55,453 nt of DNA from positions 1 to 55,453 of the forward strand of contig JAFUUC010000038.1 of NCBI GenBank assembly GCA_017471365.1. Reading direction: 5' to 3'. Positions 1-8,861 of this stretch are shown in pieces. The number at the start of each line of letters is the position of its first letter. Position 1 is the first letter of the stretch. The position numbers were made by a program, and so were the translations under genes. The notes under the pieces were generated by a model. The model searched no databases, had not been told where the DNA came from, and was given only the letters and a program-made list of their open reading frames with translations. This DNA comes from a bacterium. Its GTDB lineage: Bacteria; Cyanobacteriota; Vampirovibrionia; Gastranaerophilales; Gastranaerophilaceae.

Positions 1-4
1 TAAA

Positions 5-26
5 TCCCTCCCTAACTAGGGAGGGA
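5..26. repeat. Perfect short hairpin
   Basis: A 9-bp perfect inverted repeat (TCCCTCCCT at 5-13, AGGGAGGGA at 18-26) encloses a 4-nt loop. It lies in the gene-free stretch 1-304 downstream of the pyruvate:ferredoxin oxidoreductase gene. No T-run follows on either strand, so it looks like a dispersed palindromic repeat rather than a terminator. Confidence 0.6.
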
Positions 27-39
27 AAGATTGATAAAG

Positions 40-114
40 ATCCTGAAACAGCCCTGCATACAGGCTCACACGTCCTCGCTCCGCTGCGGCGGTTCGCTTT
101 GTAAAGTTCAGGAT
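40..114. repeat. Hairpin element with inverted ends (family A)
   Basis: The segment is bounded by the 8-bp inverted repeat ATCCTGAA (40-47) and TTCAGGAT (107-114). Its interior reads CACACG..CGCT..CGGTTCGCTTTGTAAAG. A very similar interior sits between inverted arms beside tRNA-Leu (31951-32050), and a looser relative lies beside tRNA-Arg (51555-51639). I infer a small non-coding repeat family; no coding capacity is visible. Confidence 0.55.
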
Positions 115-140
115 GACAAGTATTGTGGATCAAGAAAAAC

Positions 141-194
141 CCCTCACCCGAATTTCTAATGCTCAGTTTTCGCATTGAAATTCTTCCCTCTCCC
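141..194 (-). repeat. 54-bp dispersed repeat, copy 1
   Basis: This segment is repeated in reverse orientation at 54630-54683 with a single difference (53/54). Inside is the 7-bp inverted pair GAATTTC/GAAATTC. One end forms half of a perfect hairpin (CCCTCTCCC 186-194, GGGAGAGGG 198-206). Both copies lie in intergenic space just past gene 3' ends, which is typical of REP/MITE-like elements. Confidence 0.85.
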
Positions 195-252
195 GTCGGG
201 AGAGGGTTGGAGAGAGGGGACGGACTTCAGCTTTCAGTCCACTTTGCAAAAT

Positions 253-290
253 AAAAGACCTCAGTGAAACATTATTCACCGAGGTCTTTT
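253..290 (-). terminator. Rho-independent terminator of nifJ
   Basis: AAAAGACCTC and GAGGTCTTTT form the stem, extended by GTGAA/TTCAC, around a short loop. T-runs lie on both sides, so it can act on the minus-strand nifJ transcript and possibly in both directions. It starts about 15 nt past the nifJ stop codon. Confidence 0.8.
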
Positions 291-304
291 TTGATATAAC
301 TTGC

Positions 305-3300
305 TTACTTAAGCAATGCACCGACTGCTTTATAAACATCCATTCTTGTAGCTGCATCTTTTTGAGCTTGAGCGTACAATTCTTCAGCAGCCTCAGGGTT
401 AGTTTTAAGTAATGACTTATAACGTCCTTCGGATCTGATGAATTCTTGATAATCAGCTTTTGGCTCTTTCGCATCCCAAGTGAACGGTACTTCTGCTTCC
501 GGATTGTATCTGTAAAGTGGGAAGTATCCGGCTTCAACTGCACGTTTTTGTTCAGTCTGTGTTTTAGACATATCGATTCCGTGAGCGATACAAGGAGCGT
601 AAGCAAAGATGATTGACGGTCCGTTATATGCTTCAGCTTCTTGGAATGCTTTAAGAGTTTGTGCTCTATCTGCTCCCAATGCAACTGACGCTACATAAAC
701 GTAACCGTAAGACATGCTCATCAAGCCCATATTCTTCTTGTAAGTTCTCTTACCGCCTGTAGCAAACTTCGCAACCGCACCGGTCGGAGTTGATTTAGAA
801 GCTTGACCGCCTGTATTAGAGTAAACTTCTGTGTCAAGAACAAGAATATTAACGTTTTTACCTTGAGCTAACACGTGGTCAATACCGCCGTATCCGATGT
901 CGTTTGCCCAACCGTCACCACCGATAATCCAAACTGATTTGTCGGTGAAGTAGTCTTGAAGTTCTCTGATTTTAGCACAAGTCGGACACATATCGTCTTC
1001 GTGTTTTGCCAAAACTTCTTTAACTTTGTTTTGAGCTTCAACTGCTTCAGGTGTTTTTGAATTATCCCAGTGAGCCATAGCATTTTCTAAGGCTTCTTTA
1101 ACGTCAGGTTTAGCATTAGGATTGTTAAGAACTTTTTCTACGTTTTCTTTTAAAAGTTCTCTGTTAGCATCAACCGCTAATCTCATGCCGTAACCAAATT
1201 CAGCATTGTCCTCGAATAAAGAGTTAGCCCAAGCCGGTCCTCTGCCTTCTTTAGTCTTGGTATAAGGGATTGTTGGGAATGTACCTGAGTAAATTGACGA
1301 ACAACCTGTAGCATTTGCCACAATTGCGTTTTCTCCAAATAATTGAGAAACCAATTTAACATATGGAGTTTCGCCACAACCCGCACAAGCTCCTGAAAAC
1401 TCGAATAATGGTTTTCTAAGCATTGCACCTTTGATTGTTTTTGTTGTATTTTTACCCATTACATTATCAGGCAATTCATCAAAGAATTTTTCATTTGCAT
1501 CTTCACCGGCTTTTTCTTCAGCCTCGATTGAAGACCAAACCAGAGCGTGTTTTTCAGGTGCCATTTTCAATGTAGGACATTGATCAACACAAACACCGCA
1601 GCCTGTACAATCTTTGCAGTATACTTGAACTTTGAAGTTTTCACCGTGATCATTCGGTTTTGCAGGAACAGTCTTGAATGATTCAGGAGCATCTTTAAGA
1701 TCTTCTTGTTCCATTAATTTAGTTCTTATTGCTGCGTGTGGACAAGCTGATGCACAAATTCCGCATTGCAAGCAGTTTTCAGATACCCATTTTGGAACAC
1801 GAGGAGCAATACCTCGTTTTTCAAGGCAAGCTGTACCTGTAGGAATAACACCGTCAACAGACATTGCTGAAACCGGAATGTCGTCGCCTTTTTGTCTCAT
1901 TGAAGGCTCAATGATTTTCTTCGCAAATTCATCAGAATCTGCCGGAATCATCTCAACATGTTCTGCGTGTGCAACACCGTCTAAACTTGCAGGAATAATA
2001 ACTTCTTCCGTAGCATTGATAGCTGCATCGATTAATGCCAAGTTCATATTAACAATGTCATCACCTTTTTTCTTGAAGGTTTTAACAGTCATTTCTTTCA
2101 TACCTTCATAAGCTTGTTCAAACGGAATAATCCCTGAAACTTTGAAGTATGCAACCATCATAACTGTATTAGCACCTTTACCACGTAATCCAGGTTGTTC
2201 GTGAATAAGTTTTTCAGCATCAACATTATAGAACTTGATTTTCTTATTTATAATTGTTTCTTGCATGTCTCTTGTCAAATGAGAGAATGCTTCTTCCTTT
2301 GACCAAGGAGAATTCAACAAGAATGTTCCGCCTTCTTTTATACCTTTAAGAAGATCATATCTGCCAACATAGGCGTGAGCAGAGCAAGATACAAAATCAG
2401 GTGCGGTGATTAAATATGTTGATTTAATCGGTTTATCACCAAATCTTAAGTGAGAAACTGTTACACCAAATGATTTTTTAGAGTCATATGCAAAGTATGC
2501 TTGAGCATCTTTGTTTGTATATTGACCGATAATTTTAATAGAGTTTTTATTGGCACCAACAGTACCGTCTGAACCAAGACCCCAGAACATGCAGTTTGTA
2601 GTTCCTTCAGGTTCAGTAACAATGTGTTCATTAATTGGTAATGATTTGTGAGTAACATCATCGTTAATACCAACAGTGAATCCGTGGAAACCGTTGCTTT
2701 CAGAATGTTTGTAAATAGCAAGAACCATTGACGGTGTAAATTCTTTAGACGCTAAACCGTAACGTCCTCCAATTACTCTTATGCCTTTACCTTCCAGTGC
2801 TGCTACTACATCTAAGAATAAAGGTTCACCAATTGAACCAGGTTCTTTAGTTCTATCCAATGCAACAACTCTCTTAACAGTAGCAGGAAGTGCTTCGTTA
2901 AATCTTTTAACATCGAATGGTCTGTAAAGTCTTACTTTAACTAAACCGTATTTTGTTCCTCTTGTAGAGTTTAAGTATTCGATAGTTTCTTCGATAGTTT
3001 CGCAACCAGAACCCATTGCAACGATAACATCTGTTGCATCAGGTACACCAACATAATCAAACGGATGATATTGACGACCTGTAACTTTTGCAACTTTATC
3101 CATGTATTCTTGAACAATTTCAGGAACCGCTTCATAATACTTATTAGAAGTTTCACGACCTTGGAAATAAACGTCACCGTTTTGAGCACCAACCTTAGAA
3201 ATCGGAGCTTCCGGTCTTAATGCTCTTTGTCTAAATTCTTCAATATATTTTGGTTCAACTAATGAAGCAATATCTTCGTAAGAAATTTCTTCAATTTTGT

Positions 3301-3838
3301 GTACTTCGTGAGAAGTTCTAAACCCGTCAAAGAATTGTAAGAACGGAACTTTAGCCTTGTAAGTTGCTAAGTGTGCAACAAGAGCCAAATCCATTTCTTC
3401 TTGAACACTGTTAGCTGCTAACATCGCGTAACCGGTGTTTCTGCAAGCCATAACGTCTGTATGGTCTCCAAAAATTGCTAACGATTGAGCTGCCAAAGCA
3501 CGTGCTGCAACGTGAATTACGTGAGGGAGCATTTCCCCCGCAACCTTATGCATTACAGGAATCATCAATAATAAACCTTGAGAAGCAGTATAAGTAGAAG
3601 TCAATGCTCCCGCTGCAAGTGAACCGTGAACAGCTCCTGCTGCCCCTGCTTCAGATTGCATTTCGGCAACTTTAACTTCTTTGCCCCAAATGTTTTTCTT
3701 GTGTTGTGATGCCCATTCATCAACCCATTCACCCATTGTAGATGAAGGAGTGATAGGATAAATTGCTGATACTTCGCTTAAAGCATACGCAACGTGTGCC
3801 GCAGCGTAGTTACCATCAACTGTGATAGTTTTTGCCAT
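305..3838 (-). CDS. nifJ: Pyruvate:ferredoxin (flavodoxin) oxidoreductase
   Basis: This enzyme oxidises pyruvate with CoA to acetyl-CoA and CO2, passing electrons to ferredoxin or flavodoxin; it is a hallmark of anaerobic metabolism in the cytoplasm. At 1177 aa it has the normal length of the single-chain homodimeric form. Visible are the N-terminal YPITPSSTMGEW pyruvate/TPP motif (about residue 27), two ferredoxin-like 4Fe-4S motifs (CLQCGICASACP about 688, CKDCTGCGVCVDQCP about 740), the CAGCGETPY cysteine pair (about 816) and the TPP/Mg motif GGDGWANDIGYGG (about 972). A strong GGAGG lies 9-13 nt upstream of the ATG. It is transcribed alone and divergently from the gene at 4003. No key residue seems missing. 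Confidence 0.98.
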   Translation of the reverse strand: MAKTITVDGNYAAAHVAYALSEVSAIYPITPSSTMGEWVDEWASQHKKNIWGKEVKVAEMQSEAGAAGAVHGSLAAGALTSTYTASQGLLLMIPVMHKVAGEMLPHVIHVAARALAAQSLAIFGDHTDVMACRNTGYAMLAANSVQEEMDLALVAHLATYKAKVPFLQFFDGFRTSHEVHKIEEISYEDIASLVEPKYIEEFRQRALRPEAPISKVGAQNGDVYFQGRETSNKYYEAVPEIVQEYMDKVAKVTGRQYHPFDYVGVPDATDVIVAMGSGCETIEETIEYLNSTRGTKYGLVKVRLYRPFDVKRFNEALPATVKRVVALDRTKEPGSIGEPLFLDVVAALEGKGIRVIGGRYGLASKEFTPSMVLAIYKHSESNGFHGFTVGINDDVTHKSLPINEHIVTEPEGTTNCMFWGLGSDGTVGANKNSIKIIGQYTNKDAQAYFAYDSKKSFGVTVSHLRFGDKPIKSTYLITAPDFVSCSAHAYVGRYDLLKGIKEGGTFLLNSPWSKEEAFSHLTRDMQETIINKKIKFYNVDAEKLIHEQPGLRGKGANTVMMVAYFKVSGIIPFEQAYEGMKEMTVKTFKKKGDDIVNMNLALIDAAINATEEVIIPASLDGVAHAEHVEMIPADSDEFAKKIIEPSMRQKGDDIPVSAMSVDGVIPTGTACLEKRGIAPRVPKWVSENCLQCGICASACPHAAIRTKLMEQEDLKDAPESFKTVPAKPNDHGENFKVQVYCKDCTGCGVCVDQCPTLKMAPEKHALVWSSIEAEEKAGEDANEKFFDELPDNVMGKNTTKTIKGAMLRKPLFEFSGACAGCGETPYVKLVSQLFGENAIVANATGCSSIYSGTFPTIPYTKTKEGRGPAWANSLFEDNAEFGYGMRLAVDANRELLKENVEKVLNNPNAKPDVKEALENAMAHWDNSKTPEAVEAQNKVKEVLAKHEDDMCPTCAKIRELQDYFTDKSVWIIGGDGWANDIGYGGIDHVLAQGKNVNILVLDTEVYSNTGGQASKSTPTGAVAKFATGGKRTYKKNMGLMSMSYGYVYVASVALGADRAQTLKAFQEAEAYNGPSIIFAYAPCIAHGIDMSKTQTEQKRAVEAGYFPLYRYNPEAEVPFTWDAKEPKADYQEFIRSEGRYKSLLKTNPEAAEELYAQAQKDAATRMDVYKAVGALLK

Positions 3839-4002
3839 AATATTAAAACCTCCTTATTTTCTGTCTTCTTAATATCCGCAACTATACTTAATTATATGAT
3901 AATACAAACATGATAATTCGACCATTAAATATGTGTGTAAATAATTGTTAAGTTTATGGCAATCTTTTTTATTATGCTACTTATAAGCATAGAAGGTAAT
4001 TT

Positions 4003-5196
4003 ATGGACATACATGCAATAACACCGCTTTTTTATCCAAAACGTTCCCAAAATACTCAAAATTCGCATAACAGTACTGTTATGCGTTCAAAGCTTAACAC
4101 TTTGAACGCAGATACTGTCTCTTTTGGAGCTTCTCCTTCTGGTGCGATGGCAAAGTTTTCTGATTATTTGGAACAATCTATATCTATTGAAGTTCCAAGA
4201 TTGGAACGTATTGCAACAACTTATCTTGATGTTTTAGAAGCTGTTGCTTTGAAATTAAAAGATTTCGGATTTACTTTCGACAGAGCATATTGTGAATTAA
4301 ATCCGGTAAAATCTCCTAAATCATATACAAGTAAAGTTGTAAGGTCAAAAACCTTAAGAGTTCCTGATACAATTAGAGCTACTTTGTATTGTAATGATCC
4401 ATATGATTTATCAAAGATCTTCGAGGGGCTTTTACCTGAAATGAGTAAACGCGGCTACGTTGTTGCAAATACGGAAATGCCTGTAGCAGATTTGATGAAG
4501 CGTGGTTATATTCCATCATCTGAGGAGCTTAAAGATCCGAAAAAAATTATGAAAGTTATTCCGGATTTAGATTTTAGGTTAGACGAAGAAATGATTGCCG
4601 ATCAAGTTTCACGATTACCTCAAGAATACTCCTATGCTGTTGCAAAGCCTCAAAAGTCCGGTTATGAAGATATTCAAATGCGTTTCGTAAGGGATTATGA
4701 TAAAAAAAGAAATCTTGTGTATCACGAATTAATTATTCTTTTTGGACCTCATACCGCTCAGGCAAAGCATGAAGAATCTGAACTTGTTTATAGTATTTTA
4801 CGTAAATTCAATGAATTTAATATGAAGTTCGATTCCTCTACTGTTGGTACAAATTCTTTTAAAACAAATCGTTATATTGAAATGGTACAGGATATGTTTA
4901 GAGGTAAGATTTCTCAAAAGCTTTTTGCAAATGCAAAAAATAAAGACTATTCCGGGATTGATTACCAAATGCCTATAGTATTTTCACCCGAAAGCATAAA
5001 TCTTTTGGAAAACGCATTTGGCAGTATAAGAAAAGGTTTAAACATTGCATACAAAGAGGCAAGAAAGTCTGCTAAATCTGAAACTAGGCTAAGTGAATTG
5101 ATTAAGGAGCATAGGCAGGATAGTGCCTTATTAACCGAAATATATAAAAATTTAATGGCGACAATAAAACATTATAATAAACAGGCTGGTGTTTAG
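4003..5196 (+). CDS. VSFGA-tagged protein, possible RelA/SpoT-like core
   Basis: This 397-aa protein has no assignment I am certain of. Its Ser/Asn-rich N-terminus contains the tag DTVSFGA (about residues 38-44), which I recall as common at the start of gut Melainabacteria hypothetical proteins. The middle is reminiscent of (p)ppGpp synthetase/hydrolase-fold proteins: RVPDTIRATLYCN (about 120) resembles the D.IG.R strand, KSGYEDIQMRF (about 218) resembles GY.S.H, and HELIILFGPHTAQAKHEES (about 242-260) resembles the EIQIRT...AE.H segment. The similarity is by eye and weak, so catalytic ability cannot be claimed. No signal peptide or membrane segment is seen. The start is supported by AGAAGG upstream of the ATG. 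The gene stands alone and converges on rlmD with a 4-nt overlap. Confidence 0.7.
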   Translation: MDIHAITPLFYPKRSQNTQNSHNSTVMRSKLNTLNADTVSFGASPSGAMAKFSDYLEQSISIEVPRLERIATTYLDVLEAVALKLKDFGFTFDRAYCELNPVKSPKSYTSKVVRSKTLRVPDTIRATLYCNDPYDLSKIFEGLLPEMSKRGYVVANTEMPVADLMKRGYIPSSEELKDPKKIMKVIPDLDFRLDEEMIADQVSRLPQEYSYAVAKPQKSGYEDIQMRFVRDYDKKRNLVYHELIILFGPHTAQAKHEESELVYSILRKFNEFNMKFDSSTVGTNSFKTNRYIEMVQDMFRGKISQKLFANAKNKDYSGIDYQMPIVFSPESINLLENAFGSIRKGLNIAYKEARKSAKSETRLSELIKEHRQDSALLTEIYKNLMATIKHYNKQAGV

Positions 5197-6539
5197 ACTT
5201 TAATTATAGCGACATTTTCTATGTGATAAGTGTGACAGAACATGTCAAACGGTTGTATTGATTCTATTGAACAGCCTTTTTCTTTTAAATATTTCAAGTC
5301 CCTTGCCAATGTAGCAGGGTTGCAAGAGACATAAATAATTGTATTTTGACAAAGCTTAAACGCCTCATCAAGCGACTCTTTAGTACAACCTTTTCTTGGC
5401 GGGTCAAGAATTATAACATCAAATTTGCGGCTTTCTTTTGCAAAATATTCTCCAGCGTCTCCACCATGTATTTCAATATTTTGGATGTTATTAATCTTAG
5501 CCGTTTTATGAGCAAGTTCAACTGACTTTAAATTTTCCTCTATACTTACAACCATGCCAGATACGTCTGCAACGCAAATTCCGAACGCTGAAATTCCCGC
5601 GTAAGCATCAAGTACAAGCGGCTTTTCAAAATTATTTAAAATGTAATCCTTGACATAGCGGAAAATATTTTCAGCACTTTTAGGGTTTACTTGGAAGAAC
5701 GTATCAGCAGATATTAAGAATTTTTTATCCAAAATATGTTCTTCTATATGCTCTTTGCCAATAATACATTCTGTTTTGCTACCCATAATGACGTTAGTTT
5801 TTTTAGAATTAAAATTTATGCAAACACCTGTTACTTCTTTAAATTCTGAATAAATCGCTCTGGCAAAATCAATCAATCTGCCAAATGGTTTGGTGGCATT
5901 AATTACCAGTGTTACGAGATTATCTCCGGATACAGAGTTTCTTATAACAACATGCCGCAATTCTCCTGTATGTTTTTTTTCATTAAACCCGCTTATTCCA
6001 TAGTCAAATGCATGGTCTCTTACAAATTCTATTATTCGATCACATATTTCAGGTTGAATAGGGCAGTATTTAATGTTGACAATTTCGTGGCTTGAAGGTT
6101 TGTAGTAACCTGCCAATATTCTCTTAGAATTTTTTGTCTGTGAAATCGGATACTGAATTTTATGCCTATAATGTCGTGTTTCAGGGCTTGCAACAGGTAA
6201 AGGAATTTCTATGTCAAATCCCCCAATAGAATGCATTGTATCCTGTACTATTTGACGTTTAATTTCAAGCTGATAATTGTAATCTATAAACTGAAGCTGG
6301 CATGCTCCGCATACTTTTTGCATTGGACAAAAAGGTTGGATTCTGTACGGTGAAGGGTCAATGATTTCTACTATTGTTGCCAGAGCATAATTTTTTGTAA
6401 TTTTTTTGATTTTAATTTTTACTCTATCATAGGTGCAAGCGTTTTCGACAAATACAACAAATCCTCCAATTCTAGAGAGTCCTGCACCTTCATTTGTAAG
6501 TTTTTCAACGATTGCGGTGTATTCATCGTTTATGTTCAT
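5193..6539 (-). CDS. rlmD: 23S rRNA (uracil-C5)-methyltransferase, RlmD/TrmA family
   Basis: This SAM-dependent enzyme makes 5-methyluridine in rRNA (or tRNA; RlmD, RlmC and TrmA cannot be separated by eye). An N-terminal TRAM domain is followed by the 4Fe-4S cysteines CPMQKVCGACQLQ (about 69-81) and KYCPIQP, a SAM-binding segment VLDAYAGISAFGI, then DPPRKGC and the nucleophile motif VSCNPATL. The reading frame is open to an ATG at 6578, but the TRAM domain begins right after the ATG at 6539, giving 448 aa, so I chose that start. No Shine-Dalgarno precedes either ATG. A TATAAT lies only 6 nt before the 6539 ATG, hinting at a leaderless mRNA. The gene is monocistronic. Confidence 0.93.
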   Translation of the reverse strand: MNINDEYTAIVEKLTNEGAGLSRIGGFVVFVENACTYDRVKIKIKKITKNYALATIVEIIDPSPYRIQPFCPMQKVCGACQLQFIDYNYQLEIKRQIVQDTMHSIGGFDIEIPLPVASPETRHYRHKIQYPISQTKNSKRILAGYYKPSSHEIVNIKYCPIQPEICDRIIEFVRDHAFDYGISGFNEKKHTGELRHVVIRNSVSGDNLVTLVINATKPFGRLIDFARAIYSEFKEVTGVCINFNSKKTNVIMGSKTECIIGKEHIEEHILDKKFLISADTFFQVNPKSAENIFRYVKDYILNNFEKPLVLDAYAGISAFGICVADVSGMVVSIEENLKSVELAHKTAKINNIQNIEIHGGDAGEYFAKESRKFDVIILDPPRKGCTKESLDEAFKLCQNTIIYVSCNPATLARDLKYLKEKGCSIESIQPFDMFCHTYHIENVAIIKV

Positions 6540-6635
6540 AAAACGATTATATCTTAAAAATTCTTTATAATTTAACATATTACGAAAAACATGATAGACT
6601 TTTGCTAGCTGTTAATTATACAAGAGGAGAAATAT

Positions 6636-7526
6636 ATGAAAAAACTTTTAATATCACTGTTGCTTATTACGCCATTGTTTGCCGGCTGTACTAACATTGA
6701 GACTCGTATAACTATAAATGATGACCGATCTGCTCAGGTTGTTTCTTCTCTCACTTACAACGGTAATCTTGCTGATAAGTCAGATGAAAATTCTCGTATG
6801 ATTCTTGCAAATTATCAAGATTTCCTTAATTCAGATTATGATGTTCATAATGCTTTTGGCTCAAGGCTTTCTACTATTACAGGATCAAAAAAAATTGATA
6901 ATATATTTTTAACTGATATAGACCTTTCTTCTCTTGGTTTTAAGTCCAATTTGCCTAGTGGAAAATTTTTAGACATAAAGAAGAATTTTTTGGTTACATC
7001 TTATAATGTAAATTTGGAATTTGATTATCCTGAAATTCTTTCTCAGGTTAATAAAGTTACAGATGAATCTGAAAAGAATATTCAGATGGCTATGGAACCT
7101 GAATATTTACAAAAATACGGTGATGCAGACGAAATGCTTACAGATTCTCAATCAAGGAAAGATTTTGTTGATAACTTGGATGAGAGTGCAATTATGCTAG
7201 ATAAAAAATCGCAGCAAGAAACTATTGACGAAGCTGATAAACCTATAAATCCTAAAAAACAAGAACCAAAAGATGATTATTTAAAAATGTCATTTAGTGT
7301 AGAATTACCTTCATATGCTTACTTTAACAATGCGGATAGTACTGACGGTAGCATTTATACCTGGAATATCAGAAAAGATTCCCCTACGGTAATAAAACTA
7401 CAGTATGTTCATTATAGCGGCTTTGCTGTGCTATTTATTGTTCTTTTGGGAATTGCTTTATTGGTTTACCTGGCATATAGAATACTTCGCCATGATTCTC
7501 GTAAAAGAGTTGGTACAAATAACTAA
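6636..7526 (+). CDS. Predicted lipoprotein, LppM/DUF3153-like
   Basis: This 296-aa protein starts with a lipoprotein signal (MKKLLISLLLITPLFAGC); the lipobox Cys is residue 18. The mature part begins TNIETRITINDDRSAQV, the pattern of DUF3153/LppM-type proteins common in cyanobacteria. A middle region rich in Asp, Glu and Lys leads to a single C-terminal membrane helix (about 266-285) and a short basic tail. The predicted topology is therefore lipid-anchored at one end and membrane-spanning at the other, with the domain outside the cytoplasm. The function is unknown. AGAGGAG sits before the ATG. The gene stands alone, divergent from rlmD, and ends at a clear terminator. Confidence 0.75.
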   Translation: MKKLLISLLLITPLFAGCTNIETRITINDDRSAQVVSSLTYNGNLADKSDENSRMILANYQDFLNSDYDVHNAFGSRLSTITGSKKIDNIFLTDIDLSSLGFKSNLPSGKFLDIKKNFLVTSYNVNLEFDYPEILSQVNKVTDESEKNIQMAMEPEYLQKYGDADEMLTDSQSRKDFVDNLDESAIMLDKKSQQETIDEADKPINPKKQEPKDDYLKMSFSVELPSYAYFNNADSTDGSIYTWNIRKDSPTVIKLQYVHYSGFAVLFIVLLGIALLVYLAYRILRHDSRKRVGTNN

Positions 7527-7556
7527 CCTGTAAAAGAACGTAAAGTAGAATTTCAT

Positions 7557-7586
7557 TATAAAAGACCGTTATAAACGGTCTTTTAT
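7557..7586. terminator. Rho-independent terminator
   Basis: AAAAGACCGT and ACGGTCTTTT form a near-perfect stem with a 4-nt loop and a T-run. It lies about 30 nt past the lipoprotein stop codon. Confidence 0.85.
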
Positions 7587-7619
7587 TGATGATTTTGTTT
7601 GCATATACAATGTAATTGT

Positions 7620-7648
7620 TTGACAAAATACTATAATTGTAGTATAAT
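7620..7648 (+). promoter_or_regulatory. Perfect consensus sigma-70 promoter
   Basis: TTGACA (7620-7625) and TATAAT (7643-7648) are separated by exactly 17 nt, a full match to the housekeeping consensus. It lies in the 323-nt stretch between the lipoprotein gene and the membrane-protein gene. The start of transcription would be near 7655, about 590 nt before the next plus-strand gene of normal size. Apart from a 24-codon ORF the following sequence is AT-rich and featureless. Confidence 0.7.
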
Positions 7649-7668
7649 TTACTCGTTCATTTTGTTAT

Positions 7669-7743
7669 ATGAATTTTACACTAGCAGAATTTTGCATCCG
7701 TTTATTTGAAAGACTTGGAAAAAGAAAGCGAGGCTTTATGTAA
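7669..7743 (+). CDS. Possible 24-aa basic peptide
   Basis: An ATG about 14 nt after the predicted start of the perfect promoter opens a 24-codon frame. It encodes an amphipathic, Lys/Arg-rich peptide with the middle FCIRLFERLGKRKRG. There is no Shine-Dalgarno. It could be a real small peptide, a leader, or the remnant of a lost gene; only its position directly under a consensus promoter argues for expression. Confidence 0.25.
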   Translation: MNFTLAEFCIRLFERLGKRKRGFM

Positions 7744-7849
7744 AAGATACCGAAATATAATTAGCAAAAAAAAAATTAAATACAACCCAAAACTGTAATT
7801 ATTCAAATAATTACTGATAAAATTTTGAAGTTTTAAAATTTAATAAGGA

Positions 7850-8221
7850 TTATAAATTACACATATACAATATTAAGTATAAAGATGAACAAATAAAACC
7901 AAACCAAAATAAAATATTATATGTGTATCTCAAATATTTATTTTTTATTTGGTAGTTTAAGAAATTCTCTTTGTGAAGTATTTTATTTGCCAAAATATCT
8001 TCTATTGGACCAAGAATAAAAAGACAAGGAATTATATAGATATAATATTTCATACATAAATACCATAATCTAAACACAATTCCATCTAAAAGGTAATCAG
8101 GATAAACCAATGATGATAATAACATATAGCACATTGTTATTATGAAAATTAAATTACCAAGCAAAGATATTATATTCGCACATATATTTTTTGTAATACT
8201 CATGTTTTCAATATAAATCAA
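7850..8221 (-). CDS. Small multi-pass membrane protein
   Basis: This 123-aa protein has three to four hydrophobic segments (about residues 14-36, 50-75 and 95-120) and a basic loop between the second and third. I recognise no family. It lies head-to-head with the toxin-like gene at 8244, leaving only 22 nt, and neither candidate ATG (8221 or 8203) has a Shine-Dalgarno. An inner-membrane immunity protein for the neighbouring toxin-like protein is conceivable, but immunity genes normally follow the toxin on the same strand. Very AT-rich DNA makes a chance ORF possible, though the regular hydrophobic pattern argues for a real gene. Confidence 0.45.
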   Translation of the reverse strand: MIYIENMSITKNICANIISLLGNLIFIITMCYMLLSSLVYPDYLLDGIVFRLWYLCMKYYIYIIPCLFILGPIEDILANKILHKENFLNYQIKNKYLRYTYNILFWFGFICSSLYLILYMCNL

Positions 8222-8243
8222 ATAAAAAAGAAAGGAAAGAAAA

Positions 8244-8861
8244 ATGACACATCAATTTAATTATAATAAAGATAAAAACGAATTTACAAAAGAAATGATA
8301 AACGATACTCTAAAATATCAAAAGAAATATGGTTTTAAATTAGGCGAAAATAATTCTGCTCACAATAATGAAGGTGATGCTTTTAGACATACCTACATGC
8401 AGAGTATAATGGCAAATCGTTATGGCACTTTACCAACAAAGACAGTTAGTTCCAGTCATGAATTTGTCGGAAAGGTAAAAGGACAAGATCCTCGTGAATA
8501 CAACATGGACATGTGGAACAACCAGCAAGGTCAGCAAATTTATAACGAAATCCGTAGAGAATATCCAAATTTTAATAAACTTTCTGAACAACAGCAAAAA
8601 GATATAATTGCAGGAAAAGTTATTCAAAGAATGAAAGAAGGTAAATTAATTACAGGACTTGAAGACCCACGTAAATTTGAAAAGCAAAAACCATCATTTG
8701 CCCCAATGCCCTGGATTGGCGGAGTTCAGAATAACGGTAAACCTCTTGGTTTTGCCGCAGATATAGACATAAATCAACTTGCACAACAATTAGGTTTACA
8801 ATCTTTGAATATGGAAATCCCTTTTACCATTAAAAAAGACCGCTTAAGCGGTCTTTTTTAA
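8244..8861 (+). CDS. Polymorphic-toxin-type domain protein (DUF6973-like)
   Basis: This 205-aa protein contains the pattern NNEGDAFRHTYMQSIMANRYG, then SSSHEFVGK, then YNMDMWNNQQGQQI (about residues 35-100). The conserved D, RH, HE and MD.xNN residues match the DUF6973-type domain found at the C-termini of polymorphic toxins, as I recall it. No signal peptide, RHS repeats or other delivery module is present, so it is either a stand-alone effector domain or a truncated cassette. AAAGGAAAG precedes the ATG. The last codons (KKDRLSGLF) are read through a terminator stem, so the 3' end may have been created by fusion to that terminator. Confidence 0.6.
   Translation: MTHQFNYNKDKNEFTKEMINDTLKYQKKYGFKLGENNSAHNNEGDAFRHTYMQSIMANRYGTLPTKTVSSSHEFVGKVKGQDPREYNMDMWNNQQGQQIYNEIRREYPNFNKLSEQQQKDIIAGKVIQRMKEGKLITGLEDPRKFEKQKPSFAPMPWIGGVQNNGKPLGFAADIDINQLAQQLGLQSLNMEIPFTIKKDRLSGLF

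Noticed and set aside
163-684. Minus-strand ORF of 173 codons overlapping the nifJ 3' end
   Set aside because: It reads antisense-frame codons of nifJ and the 54-bp repeat; no start signal and no recognisable protein.
1674-2111. 145-codon plus-strand ORF inside nifJ
   Set aside because: It is a shadow frame of the strongly supported nifJ coding sequence.
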